Shown in pieces: positions 7,934 through 15,807 of a DNA stretch of 64,000 nucleotides. The position numbers were made by a program, and so were the translations under genes. The stretch spans positions 516,001 to 580,000 of the forward strand of contig NC_014212.1 of the NCBI RefSeq assembly GCF_000092125.1, in the 5' to 3' direction. The DNA comes from Allomeiothermus silvanus DSM 9946 (GTDB lineage: Bacteria; Deinococcota; Deinococci; Deinococcales; Thermaceae). A model generated the notes under the pieces. That model searched no databases, was not told the origin of the DNA, and worked only from the letters and a program-made list of their open reading frames with translations. Numbering within the stretch: the first letter of the stretch is position 1; each line of letters begins with the position of its first letter.

Positions 7934-7973
7934 CCTTCTGGGGATCGTCCTTTTCCTCAGGGGGTTCTTTTTT
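7934..7973 (+). terminator. Intrinsic terminator, shared family
   Basis: CCTTCTGGGGA pairs with TCCTCAGGGGG using compensatory and wobble changes relative to the other two members, then TTCTTTTTT. The pairing is kept while the sequence differs. Confidence 0.85.
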
Positions 7974-7975
7974 GC

Positions 7976-8476
7976 CTAGCGCAGCAGGCGTGGGTCGAGG
8001 AAGAGCGGCTGGGGCTGGCCGACCCTCACCTCGGGCATCGCGGGGTGGCGGGGGTTGAGCAGCAGGTTGAACTCGCTGGGGACCACCGCCGAGGGGACAC
8101 GCAGGGCCAGGGAGCGCAGGCTCAGGGCCCACTCGCTGCCCAGCCTCTGGGTGGACTCGGGGTAGGGCTCGGGCAACTGCCGCCAGTCGGGGGGCAGTTC
8201 GCTCAGCTCCTCGACGTGGGGATCGGGGATCTCCACCTCGATGGCCACGAACGCGGCCAGGTGAGCCCGGTCGTCCACGTGAACCAGCACCTCCAGGATG
8301 CCGGTGGAGAGGTGTTCGGCCAGGTACACCACCGGGACGATCCCCTTCGGGACGCTCTGCGAGCGTACACCCAGGGGGACCCCGAGGCGGTTCCAGCGTC
8401 CGGGGCTCTTGGCTGCCCCTTCCCCGGTGAAGGCGGTGTGGGCGTAGCTGCGCGAGGCGATGCGCCAGGCCCTCAC
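7976..8476 (-). CDS. RES-domain toxin (NAD-degrading type) of a Xre/RES module
   Basis: The 166-residue product matches the RES toxin family, whose members degrade NAD+ and arrest growth. Recognisable features are the N-terminal Arg in WRIASRSYAHTAFTGEGA, GRWNRLGVP, the YLAEHLSTGILEVLVH helix bearing the usual Glu, and the C-terminal PSEFNLLLNPRHPA. It starts at GTG 8476, overlapping the antitoxin stop (GTGA), the usual antitoxin-first arrangement. The length (about 165) is normal and no key residue is visibly missing. The mechanism is known for the family and inferred here. Confidence 0.88.
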   Translation of the reverse strand: MRAWRIASRSYAHTAFTGEGAAKSPGRWNRLGVPLGVRSQSVPKGIVPVVYLAEHLSTGILEVLVHVDDRAHLAAFVAIEVEIPDPHVEELSELPPDWRQLPEPYPESTQRLGSEWALSLRSLALRVPSAVVPSEFNLLLNPRHPAMPEVRVGQPQPLFLDPRLLR

Positions 8477-8871
8477 GTCACCAGGCCGTCCTCCAGGCGG
8501 CCCAGGAGGTGCTCCACCGCCTGGAAGCCAGGTTCAGTGTCCAGGTACGCGAGGGGGCTCGAGCCGTGCAGGAACACCTTGGGGCTGTTCATCCAGGAGG
8601 CCGCCAGCTGGGGCGAGCCGAAGAGCTCCTCGGCACGGCGCAGCAGGTAGATCACCCGGTACAGGCGGTTGGACTGCTCCCGGTTCAGGCGTCCCAGGCC
8701 CTTGTAGCGGTGGACGCTGCTGCGGGGGATGCCGGCGGCTTCCAGCACGTCGTGCTGGCTGAGGCCGTAGTGCCGGGCCACCTCGGTGATGAGTTCGACC
8801 GGCAACCCCTCCCGGACGCTCGCCACGTCAGTGGGTGAGCCGTCGAAGCGGAGGGGGAGCACTGTTCCCAT
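8473..8871 (-). CDS. Xre/MbcA/ParS-type antitoxin
   Basis: This antitoxin (132 residues from ATG 8871) has a helix-turn-helix near LPVELITEVARHYGLSQHDVLEAAGIPRSS and the C-terminal toxin-binding region typical of DUF2384 proteins (RAEELFGSPQLAASWMNSPKVFLHGSSPLAYLDTEPGFQAVEHLLGRL). A promoter with -35 TTGACT and -10 CATAAT, 17-bp spacer, places the start of transcription at this ATG, implying a leaderless mRNA; the upstream ATG at 8880 overlaps the -10 box and is unlikely to be transcribed. A perfect palindrome covers the start and is a candidate autoregulatory operator. Confidence 0.85.
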   Translation of the reverse strand: MGTVLPLRFDGSPTDVASVREGLPVELITEVARHYGLSQHDVLEAAGIPRSSVHRYKGLGRLNREQSNRLYRVIYLLRRAEELFGSPQLAASWMNSPKVFLHGSSPLAYLDTEPGFQAVEHLLGRLEDGLVT

Positions 8872-8907
8872 ATGGGACATTATGGCGTTCCACCTTGAAC
8901 AAGTCAA
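8866..8907 (-). promoter_or_regulatory. Leaderless promoter and palindromic operator of the Xre/RES module
   Basis: On the minus strand TTGACT (8907-8902) and CATAAT (8884-8879) are 17 bases apart. The 12-bp palindrome TCCCATATGGGA (8866-8877) spans the start codon at 8871, well placed for the antitoxin to repress itself. Confidence 0.7.
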
Positions 8908-9075
8908 CGCTCCAGCCCCAGCCTCCTCGCCGCCCGCAGGGTGCGGGGGGCCTGGGAGAGATCGGCCTCGAGGTAGTCCCGCCCCCGGCGGAAGCGGGCG
9001 TCTTCCCCGTAGCGCTTCGCCAGCACCCGGAAGTAGTCCGCGCTGAAGTGCAGGAAGGCGGTGGCCGCCTCCCCA
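8904..9075 (-). pseudogene. 3' remnant of an unrecognised gene
   Basis: A coding-like segment encodes about 57 residues (from SFDGEAATAFLHFSADYFRVL to the stop after RRLGLER). It has no credible start: upstream it runs into the terminal hairpin region of the IscB element. I read it as the 3' end of a gene truncated by that element. Its stop overlaps the -35 box of the antitoxin promoter. The family is not recognised. Confidence 0.45.
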
Positions 9076-9126
9076 TCGAAAGACAACCAACCCGTAAGTC
9101 CTGACTGCGCGGCGCACAGGCAGGTC

Positions 9127-9420
9127 GTAGACCCCATGGCTGAAGCCAGGGGCTTGGAGCCCGTCTATGACGAGGCCAAGCGATGGAGCCCATGGACAAG
9201 GCGCTGATGTCGCTACGTTGCGAACAGGTTCAAGACCCACTCCGGGGTGCTTCCCCAGCCCCGGACCCTGGCAGTCCCGGTTGCAGACAAGCTTTGGGGT
9301 GTGCGCGAAACGGATCGGGACGTGCACCGGTTCGCAACATGGCCGAGGGGAGCGGTACGGGAGCGTCCGCCCATATCCGTCACCAGCCCCGTAAGGGGTC
9401 CCGAAAGGGAAGGAGAAAAC
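9127..9420 (+). ncRNA. Putative omega-RNA (HEARO-type) leader of an IscB element
   Basis: The sequence immediately upstream of the IscB start is GC-rich and heavily self-complementary. It begins with a terminal hairpin (CCCCATGGCTGAAGCCAGGGG), contains a long-range pair GTTGCGAAC (9217-9225) with GTTCGCAAC (9330-9338), and ends with a short hairpin ACCCCGTAAGGGGT before AAGGAGAAAAC-ATG. Position, size and fold are those of HEARO/omega RNAs, which guide IscB nucleases with a spacer taken from just outside the 5' end. The RNA looks complete although its nuclease gene is not. Confidence 0.65.
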
Positions 9421-9519
9421 ATGGTTTTCGTGCTGGACAAAAGAAAAAAGCCGCTCATGCCTTGCAGCGAGAAGCGTGCTCGGTTCCTGCTCACCCGAGG
9501 CCGGGCGTTTGTAGTTCTA
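9421..9519 (+). pseudogene. iscB: IscB N-terminal fragment (PLMP motif)
   Basis: ATG 9421 has a good AAGGAG site and encodes MVFVLDKRKKPLMPCSEKRARFLLTRGRAFVV, divided here as FVLDKRKKPLMPCSEKRA and RFLLTRGRAFVV. This is the characteristic PLMP N-terminus of IscB, the RNA-guided nuclease ancestral to Cas9. Family similarity stops after about 33 codons; no RuvC or HNH domain follows, and the sequence passes into the leader of the flavoprotein gene. The element was therefore cut by deletion or by arrival of the downstream operon. Confidence 0.8.
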
Positions 9520-9560
9520 CCTATATTGTTAAGAGTCCCGAGTCATCTAAATTCGAGGCT

Positions 9561-10961
9561 ATGCTGGAAGTTAACCGCCGATGCAACAGCATCGAAGAGC
9601 TCAGGCATGACCCTGAGCTTCTTGATAGTCCAGTCGGTCGTGTTTTTCCGGGCGTGAATCATTCACTCCGGGCGGTTCGCCCCGACCTACCCCCAACTTC
9701 AGCAGATATCGTGATTATTGGAGGCGGGATTATTGGCAGCGGCATAGCCTGCCACCTCTGGCACGTACCCAGCCTGCGGCGCCGGATGATCCTGCTGGAG
9801 AAACACTCCTTCCTCGCTGGGCAGTTCTTCCAGGCCATGAACGCCACCGGGCAAAGGGTCATGCGCAGCCCCTACGAGCACCACATCGCCCCGGACGGCG
9901 ACATGCAGATGCTAGACTTCGCTCGTCTTCACCTCGACCAGTTGACGTCGCTCGAGCGCGAGCAGGTCTGGCTGGGCCTCTCGGGCCAGCGCGCCGTAGT
10001 CCCGCTCGACGTGTTCATCGGCCACTCGACCCACATGATCGGGGTACATCAGCTCCGCAAGATCGCCTACCGCGCGCGGGTAATCTCGGTTAGACCTGAC
10101 CCGGGGCGGGACGGATATCTGATCGCTACCGCCGAGGGGCCGGTCATCCGGGCCAAGACAGTCATCCTGGCAGCGGGCAACCGCGAGGCTGTGTGGCCGC
10201 AGGTTTTCTCGGAGGCTGCCCGCCGCTATCCCGCGCAGGTGTGTTCGGTATACGCGAAGCCAGCGCTCAACCCGGGCCAGACGATCGCCGTCGTCGGTAG
10301 TGGGCTCAGCGCGGCCCACACCATCCTCCGGGCGCTCGAGGCCGGAGCACGGCCCGTGTGGATCCTACGCCGCGAGGAGCGTTACCGGTGTGCCGATTTC
10401 GACACGGCTTATTTCCGAACGGAGGGTATTGCGCGGTTCCGGCGGCTGCCTAGCCTGGCCCGGAAGGTCGGTACGTTGCTGGAGGAATCCCGTGGCAGCA
10501 TCATGCTGGAGTTCCTGCCGCGGCTGGGCAGCCTAGAAGAAGCGGGCGTCTTACGGGTTCACCGTCATGCCACGGTGTTGGCTGTCCGAGCATCAGCCAG
10601 CGGCCGCCTCGAACTCAACCTGTCATCGGGCGCCGATGAGCATGTGGACTTGGTGATTTTGGCGACCGGCCTATCCCCTGACACGCAGCTTCTGCCGGAT
10701 GAGGTCGAGCTCCTCGCCGATCGTTACCCGGTCCTGGAGGACGGCACGCTTGAGGTCAGCGGCCACCCAGGCCTCTTCGCAGCCGGGCCACTGGCCTCTT
10801 TGACGCTTGGTCCCGCCGCCAAGAACGTGGATGGGGCTAGGCTGGCCGCACAAGTGATCATCCCGGCACTCATCGAAAAATTCAGTGGCAGCCGTCCAGC
10901 TTCCTTCACGGTTCGGGGGAATTTCGCCGTCAGTTTCCCGCTGAAGGCAGGTGTGCGATGA
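9561..10961 (+). CDS. FAD/NAD(P)-dependent oxidoreductase (N-hydroxylase/monooxygenase-like)
   Basis: ATG 9561 gives 466 residues; the frame is open further upstream but only through the IscB remnant. The protein has an FAD-binding Rossmann motif (IVIIGGGIIGSGIACHL, about 48-65), a second dinucleotide-binding motif (IAVVGSGLSAAHTI, about 235-250), an ATG-type motif (LVILATGLSPDTQLL) and a C-terminal FAD contact (LFAAGPLASLTLGPAAKNVDGARLA). This resembles flavin monooxygenases and amine N-hydroxylases used in siderophore and antibiotic pathways. The substrate is unknown. It overlaps the next gene by 4 bases and heads a nine-gene operon-like block. Confidence 0.8.
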   Translation: MLEVNRRCNSIEELRHDPELLDSPVGRVFPGVNHSLRAVRPDLPPTSADIVIIGGGIIGSGIACHLWHVPSLRRRMILLEKHSFLAGQFFQAMNATGQRVMRSPYEHHIAPDGDMQMLDFARLHLDQLTSLEREQVWLGLSGQRAVVPLDVFIGHSTHMIGVHQLRKIAYRARVISVRPDPGRDGYLIATAEGPVIRAKTVILAAGNREAVWPQVFSEAARRYPAQVCSVYAKPALNPGQTIAVVGSGLSAAHTILRALEAGARPVWILRREERYRCADFDTAYFRTEGIARFRRLPSLARKVGTLLEESRGSIMLEFLPRLGSLEEAGVLRVHRHATVLAVRASASGRLELNLSSGADEHVDLVILATGLSPDTQLLPDEVELLADRYPVLEDGTLEVSGHPGLFAAGPLASLTLGPAAKNVDGARLAAQVIIPALIEKFSGSRPASFTVRGNFAVSFPLKAGVR

Positions 10962-11419
10962 CCCAGCACCGGTCAGGCGCTTACTACCTCCCCGAGGAAG
11001 AGTTGGAGCGCGCCATGGTACTCATGCGCTACGGAACGTCCGAGCTCCACGCGGTCTTCGGGCTCTGCCACGTCGCCCAGGATCTGACCGCACAGCTGTG
11101 CTGGATCGAACGCGCAAGCCATAGCGAGCGGGCTGCTGAGCTGTTGGAGGATCTGGAGGCAGAGGGGCAGCGCGAGGCCGACAGCCTGATCCAGCTCTTG
11201 AAGTCCGCAATCTGTGAGGAATGGGGCTACTGCAGGCGCCGTGTGACGGATGGGCTCGGCGATCCCCGCCGCCTGGTTCAAGAGCTTTCCCGCCTCATTT
11301 ACAACTACTTATGCTTAGACGAAAAGGGGGTGAGAGCCGTAGATCGATCTTGGGTACTCCTGGCAGCGGTAGTGCTTGCGAGATCAGACTTGGGAAAACT
11401 CTGCCGCTGTGCGGGTTGA
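10958..11419 (+). CDS. Hypothetical protein of the biosynthetic operon
   Basis: The 153-residue product starts at ATG 10958, overlapping the oxidoreductase stop (ATGA), so translation is probably coupled. It is predicted to be nearly all helical (EEELERAMVLMRYGTSELHAV, ERAAELLEDLEAEGQREADSL) with scattered Cys (LCHVAQ, LCWIE, ICEEWGYC, LCRCAG), and lacks a signal peptide. No family is recognised. Its conserved operon position suggests an accessory or scaffold role in the pathway, which is inference only. Confidence 0.6.
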   Translation: MTQHRSGAYYLPEEELERAMVLMRYGTSELHAVFGLCHVAQDLTAQLCWIERASHSERAAELLEDLEAEGQREADSLIQLLKSAICEEWGYCRRRVTDGLGDPRRLVQELSRLIYNYLCLDEKGVRAVDRSWVLLAAVVLARSDLGKLCRCAG

Positions 11420-11465
11420 GAGGAGTTAGGGTCTAGGTTTCCTTGCAGACACGACGGAGGGAAAG

Positions 11466-12122
11466 ATGCTGAGGTCGAAGGACTTGCACATGGCGGCTAC
11501 CATCGACATGGAGAGCCGCACCATCATGGTCTCAGGGGCGATTGATGTCAACCGGGTCACTATCGTCATGCGGGTGCCGATCCCGGAGCCCGGGGAATAC
11601 ACGCTGGTCAAGGCGGAGACCAACCTGACCGATGAGCCCTGGCTGTGCTGGCAGATCACCCTCGGAGAAGGGGTTTCGCTCCCGCTGCAAAACCCTACGA
11701 ATCTGCTGCTTTCGCGCCAATTCCGCAAGGCCAAGTACCTGGCGGACCGGGGCGCGATCCTTTTCTGGGATGGCGAGGTCCGTCCGGGCGACGCCATCTT
11801 CAAGATGGCGCGGCTGAACATCTCCGGCAACTACATGATCCTGTCGCATAACCGCGGGGGGTTAACCGACGGCATCTTTGACGAAGACGAGGACGAGTCC
11901 GACGATACCGGGCTTGAGCAGGACACCCCGCGGATCGACCTGCCCGGGGCCTTGGACCGCTACTACGAGCACATCACGAGGCACGGCTTCGGTGACGATC
12001 TGCCCAAGATTGAGGTCGAAACACCGGTAAGGATCGTGCAGCCTGGGGAAATCGACATCCTCTCCTTCACGAACCTCCCCCAAGCCCATTCGGGCGGCAT
12101 CCGGCCGCGGGAGCGAGCCTGA
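11466..12122 (+). CDS. Hypothetical protein of the biosynthetic operon
   Basis: ATG 11466 follows a GGAGG box and yields 218 residues. The N-terminal ~140 residues look like a beta-sandwich (MVSGAIDVNRVTIVMRVPI, GEYTLVKAETNL, GAILFWDGEVRPGDAIF). An acidic linker follows (DGIFDEDEDESDD), then a C-terminal segment ending in a Pro/Arg-rich tail. No family or catalytic motif is recognised. A hairpin with T-run follows it, so its transcript may be partly separated from the ABC exporter genes. Confidence 0.55.
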   Translation: MLRSKDLHMAATIDMESRTIMVSGAIDVNRVTIVMRVPIPEPGEYTLVKAETNLTDEPWLCWQITLGEGVSLPLQNPTNLLLSRQFRKAKYLADRGAILFWDGEVRPGDAIFKMARLNISGNYMILSHNRGGLTDGIFDEDEDESDDTGLEQDTPRIDLPGALDRYYEHITRHGFGDDLPKIEVETPVRIVQPGEIDILSFTNLPQAHSGGIRPRERA

Positions 12123-12144
12123 AGGAGTGCTGGTGCCGTTCAGA

Positions 12145-12168
12145 GGAGGCCTTATGGCCTCCGCTTTT
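12145..12168 (+). terminator. Intrinsic terminator or attenuator inside the operon
   Basis: GGAGGCC (12145-12151), loop TTAT, GGCCTCC (12156-12162), then GCTTTT. It lies between the 218-residue gene and the ABC ATPase, so it could reduce exporter expression. Confidence 0.7.
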
Positions 12169-12185
12169 GTAGGATCAGCCGGCTT

Positions 12186-13172
12186 ATGATTGTCCTGGAG
12201 GGGGTTTCCAAACGCTACCGGGTGCTCGAGCCCGGGCGTGGCCTCGGGGGCTTCGTGCGGAGCCTGGTGAAGCCGCGTTACCGGGAAATTACCGCCCTGG
12301 ACAACATCAGCCTCACCGTCCCGCAGGGGCAGGTGGTCGGCTACATCGGACCCAACGGGGCAGGCAAGTCCACAACCATCAAGATCATCGCGGGGATCGT
12401 CCGCCCCTCGGCGGGTCGGGTTGTTGTGGCGGGCCGAGACCCGTTCCGCCAGCGCACCGCCCACCAGCTGGAACTCGGGGTGGTGATGGGCCACCGCACC
12501 CGGCTTTTCTGGGACCTGCCGGTGCTGGAGTCGCTCCGCTACCACGCCAAGGTGTATCGCCTCAGCCAGAGTGGATTGGATCAGCGCATCGGTGCCATGG
12601 CCCGGCAATTCGGCATCGAGGGGTTGCTCTCGCAGCCGGTACGCCAGCTGAGCCTTGGACAGCGCGTCCGGTGCGACTTGGCCCTCGCCTTCCTCCACCA
12701 CCCCAGGGTGCTCCTGCTCGATGAGCCTACCATCGGCCTGGACTTCGACAGCAAGGCGTTGCTGCGGTCCGCTATCCGTCAGGTGGCCTCTGATCTACAG
12801 ACGACCGTCATCCTGACGTCGCACGACTTGGACGATGTTGAAGCCTTGAGCGATCGTATCGTCCTGCTCGACGAGGGCCGAGTCCTCTACGACGGAACCC
12901 TCCGACAACTCCGAGCCCAGCACGGCGTACTCCCCGAGCTCCGGCTAAGGCTCGAAGCCGGGGCGGATCAGGTGCGCGCTTGGCTTGAGGGGCTGGGCGG
13001 AGTACGGGAGGTCTACACCCACGACGGCTGGGTGTGCGTCGCCCATGAGGGGGGAGGAGCCCCTGCGGCTGTGCTTGCGCGCCTTCTTCCACAAACCCCG
13101 GTCAGGGAGATGACCACCCACGAACCCTCGATCGAGGAGGTACTCCGGCGGGTCTACCGGGGAGCAAGGTAG
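12186..13172 (+). CDS. ABC transporter ATP-binding protein (ABC-2/DUF990-type exporter)
   Basis: This 328-residue ATPase has Walker A GPNGAGKS (about residue 59), a Q-loop region near MGHRTRLFWDLP, the signature QLSLGQRVR (the LSLGQ variant common in this subgroup), Walker B VLLLDEPT and the H-loop SHD. A C-terminal extension of ~90 residues follows. It is immediately followed by two six-helix permease genes, so the complex is likely ATPase dimer plus heterodimeric membrane domain. Such exporters move lipids, peptides or small molecules out of the cell; here the operon product is the likely cargo. Confidence 0.92.
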   Translation: MIVLEGVSKRYRVLEPGRGLGGFVRSLVKPRYREITALDNISLTVPQGQVVGYIGPNGAGKSTTIKIIAGIVRPSAGRVVVAGRDPFRQRTAHQLELGVVMGHRTRLFWDLPVLESLRYHAKVYRLSQSGLDQRIGAMARQFGIEGLLSQPVRQLSLGQRVRCDLALAFLHHPRVLLLDEPTIGLDFDSKALLRSAIRQVASDLQTTVILTSHDLDDVEALSDRIVLLDEGRVLYDGTLRQLRAQHGVLPELRLRLEAGADQVRAWLEGLGGVREVYTHDGWVCVAHEGGGAPAAVLARLLPQTPVREMTTHEPSIEEVLRRVYRGAR

Positions 13173-13174
13173 AG

Positions 13175-13966
13175 ATGATCCCTTATACCGCCAACCTCCG
13201 TGTCGGATTTCAGCTGGCCCTCGCATACCGTAGAGCGGCCGCGGTCTGGGTCGTCGGAGAGCTGGCGCTCCTGGTGGCATTTTACTTTTTGTGGCGCGCG
13301 GTTTTCCTTTCCGTACCCGCAGGGTCATTTGCGGATCGGGACTTCGCTGCTTTCTACTTGTACTTATTGACCGCGCGACTCGCAGCGCGATTCACCGGCG
13401 GGCCTGCCTGGGGGTTCTTTGCCCAGCGCGTCCGTGTGGGAACCGTTGTGTACGACTTGGTACAGCCGGTCGAACTGGAGTATGCCCTCCTAGCCCGGTG
13501 GTTAGGGCAGAAGGCCGGACAGTTGGTCATGGCGCTGCCGGCCTACGCCACCGCAGCGTTCGTCTCCGGGGCCTGGAGCGCTGGCGAGTGGCGGTTGGGG
13601 TGGTTCTTCCTGAGCCTGGTGGTGGGTTTTGCCTGTGCCTACTTTTTCGAGTTCTTGATGAGCCTCTCGGCTTTCTACACTAGCGCGCAGCAGGGGATCA
13701 ACGAAGCCAAGGCCCTGGTCGTGGCGCTCCTGAGCGGGGCATTTTTCCCCATTGACCTGCTGCCGGATCGCTACGCCCTTCTAGCCAGTCTGCTGCCTTT
13801 CCAGGCCTTTATCTACCTTCCTGCGCGCATGCTGCAGCCGTCCATGCCGGAGAGCGAGATCTTCCGCGGACTGGCGGTGCAGCTGTTCTGGCTCCTGGTG
13901 CTTGCTGCAAGCTCCCGCTTCCTCCTCGGACGAGTACGCCAGCGGTTCAACGTGCAAGGAGGATAA
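13175..13966 (+). CDS. ABC-2 family permease
   Basis: ATG 13175 begins 2 bases after the ATPase stop. The 263-residue protein has about six hydrophobic segments (VVGELALLVAFYFLWRAVF, FYLYLLTARLAARF, LGWFFLSLVVGFACAYFFEFL, ALVVALLSGAFFPIDLL and others), the topology of ABC-2/DUF990 membrane subunits. It abuts the next permease gene with no gap. The two permeases probably form a heterodimer with the preceding ATPase. Confidence 0.88.
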   Translation: MIPYTANLRVGFQLALAYRRAAAVWVVGELALLVAFYFLWRAVFLSVPAGSFADRDFAAFYLYLLTARLAARFTGGPAWGFFAQRVRVGTVVYDLVQPVELEYALLARWLGQKAGQLVMALPAYATAAFVSGAWSAGEWRLGWFFLSLVVGFACAYFFEFLMSLSAFYTSAQQGINEAKALVVALLSGAFFPIDLLPDRYALLASLLPFQAFIYLPARMLQPSMPESEIFRGLAVQLFWLLVLAASSRFLLGRVRQRFNVQGG

Positions 13967-14764
13967 ATGACCCACTACCTCGCCCTCGCGCTGGCCGCCC
14001 TGAGGCTGCAATTCGCGACCTGGAAGCAGTACCGGGTGGACTATACCGCTGGCGTGCTCACCGTGCTCCTGGAGCAGGCCCTGACCCTGGTGCTTTTCTC
14101 CGTCATCTTCACACACGTGCCGCAAGTCCGCGGCTGGACCTTCCCCGAGATGCTCGTGCTTTACGGGTTGAACCGAATGGCGCTCGGCCTTGCCGACACT
14201 CTGGGGGAGAGCCTATGGTGGGTCGGCAGCTACGCCCAGGACGGCAGCCTGCTGCTCTACAAGCTCCGTCCGCTCGGGGTACTCTTCCAGCTCCTCACTG
14301 AGCGGATCCACTTCGAGCGGATTTCAGGATGCCTGACCGGGCTGATCCTGGTCCTCCATGGAGCGTCCGCGGCCGGGGTGGAATGGACTGCCGGTAAGGT
14401 TGCCACGGTCCTCTTATTTGTTCTCCTGGGCGCGTTCATCTATCTCGGGCTCATGATCCTGGGGGCTGCCGTAGCCATGCGGGTCATCGGCAGTTTGGAC
14501 GCCATCACGACCTTGTGGAGCTTAACCGAGTTCGCCAAGTACCCGCTTCCCATCTTCGGTCGAACCGGGGCCTTTCTCCTGACGTTCGTCGTCCCGCTGG
14601 CGCTGACCGGCTATGTTCCTGCCGCTCTCCTGCTCGACGAGCACACACGCACAGCAGGCACCATCGCCCTTGCCGAGGCTTTGGTCGCTGCCGGCGCGTT
14701 CTTCGGCTTGTGCCTGCTGGCGTGGTCGTGGGCCCTCCGCGCTTATGAGGGGACTGGGAACTGA
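13967..14764 (+). CDS. ABC-2 family permease, second subunit
   Basis: This 265-residue protein starts one base after the stop of the first permease (TAA-ATG), with an AAGGAGG site inside that gene's end. Six transmembrane stretches are visible (VLTVLLEQALTLVLFSVIF, KVATVLLFVLLGAFIYLGLM, GAFLLTFVVPLALTGYVP, ALVAAGAFFGLCLLAWSWAL). It pairs with the upstream permease and ATPase to make an exporter. Specificity cannot be read from sequence. Confidence 0.88.
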   Translation: MTHYLALALAALRLQFATWKQYRVDYTAGVLTVLLEQALTLVLFSVIFTHVPQVRGWTFPEMLVLYGLNRMALGLADTLGESLWWVGSYAQDGSLLLYKLRPLGVLFQLLTERIHFERISGCLTGLILVLHGASAAGVEWTAGKVATVLLFVLLGAFIYLGLMILGAAVAMRVIGSLDAITTLWSLTEFAKYPLPIFGRTGAFLLTFVVPLALTGYVPAALLLDEHTRTAGTIALAEALVAAGAFFGLCLLAWSWALRAYEGTGN

Positions 14765-14799
14765 GAGCCAACCTGCGGCGATAGCGGTGGGGGTGCTTA

Positions 14800-15774
14800 A
14801 TGGGCATGAGGTATCGCAAGGTCGGTAAGTGGGGCCTTCAGGTCTCCGAGATCGCCCTGGGTGCCTGGGCCAGCTTCGGAGATTGCGTGAAGGATGTGGG
14901 CGAGGTCAAGAAGATCGTGTGTCTGGCCTACGAGTCCGGCGTCAACTTCTTCGATAACGCGGACACCTATGCGAACGGATGCGCTGAAGAACTCATGGGC
15001 AGCGTGCTCGCCGAGTACCCACGCAGCACCCTCGTCCTCGCCTCGAAGGCGGGATGGCCTGTGTCCGGGTGTCCCAATAGCCAGGGCCTCTCCCGCAAGC
15101 ACCTGCGCGCCTCTCTGCAGGCCAGCCTTCAAAGGCTACGAACGGATTATCTGGATATCTACTTTGCTCACCGCCACGACCCGGATGTACCCCTCGAGGA
15201 GATTGTCACGACCATGAGCGCGTTCGTTGATCAGGGGCTTATCCTCTACTGGGGAACCAGCGAGTGGCCTGTCGCACGGCTGGCGGGTGCATGCGAGTTT
15301 GCCAGGGCGAATGGGCTGCATCCACCTATCTGCGAGCAGGTTGACTACTCGATCCTTTACAGGAAGCGGTGGGAAAACACCCTGGCGCCGGAGGCGGAGC
15401 CGCTCGGATTGGGCTTGATGGCCACGAGCCCGTTGGCGATGGGGGTGCTCACCGGGAAGTACGACGACGGGATCCCCCCCGGTAGCCGGTTGGCCCGGCA
15501 TAAGGTGCTGAAGGAAGCTCTGCTGACGCCTCACAACCTCGCTCGTGTGCGGGAATTGGCGGCGGTCGCTGCCGAGCACGGAATGACCCGGGCTCAGCTC
15601 GCGCTAGCTTGGGTTTTGCGACGCAAGGAGCTTTCATGCGCCATCGTGGGAGCCACCGGGATAGGGCAGCTTCAGGAAAACCTTGGTGCGGCCGGGGTAG
15701 TGCTCGCACCCGAGGCCGTGGCACAGATCGAGCGGATTATAGGTGGCAAAAGCTCAACCGCGAGCACCACTTGA
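14800..15774 (+). CDS. Aldo-keto reductase
   Basis: The 324-residue product is a full-length aldo/keto reductase, an NADPH-dependent (beta/alpha)8 oxidoreductase. Catalytic residues are visible: Asp and Tyr in FFDNADTY, Lys in VLASKAGW, and His in IYFAHRHD. The cofactor region includes SPLAMGVLTGKYDDG. It resembles the Kv-beta-like AKR subgroup (SRKHLRASLQASLQRLRTDYLD). It may start at ATG 14800 or the second ATG at 14806. In this context it would reduce a carbonyl in the operon's product or precursor. Confidence 0.9.
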   Translation: MGMRYRKVGKWGLQVSEIALGAWASFGDCVKDVGEVKKIVCLAYESGVNFFDNADTYANGCAEELMGSVLAEYPRSTLVLASKAGWPVSGCPNSQGLSRKHLRASLQASLQRLRTDYLDIYFAHRHDPDVPLEEIVTTMSAFVDQGLILYWGTSEWPVARLAGACEFARANGLHPPICEQVDYSILYRKRWENTLAPEAEPLGLGLMATSPLAMGVLTGKYDDGIPPGSRLARHKVLKEALLTPHNLARVRELAAVAAEHGMTRAQLALAWVLRRKELSCAIVGATGIGQLQENLGAAGVVLAPEAVAQIERIIGGKSSTASTT

Positions 15775-15807
15775 CCACCTACTGTCCTTATCGGAGTTGG
15801 CGACGGT

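Noticed and set aside
9183..9560. Upstream extension of the flavoprotein gene
   Set aside because: This in-frame stretch runs through the omega-RNA region and the IscB fragment and lacks similarity; ATG 9561 is a better start.
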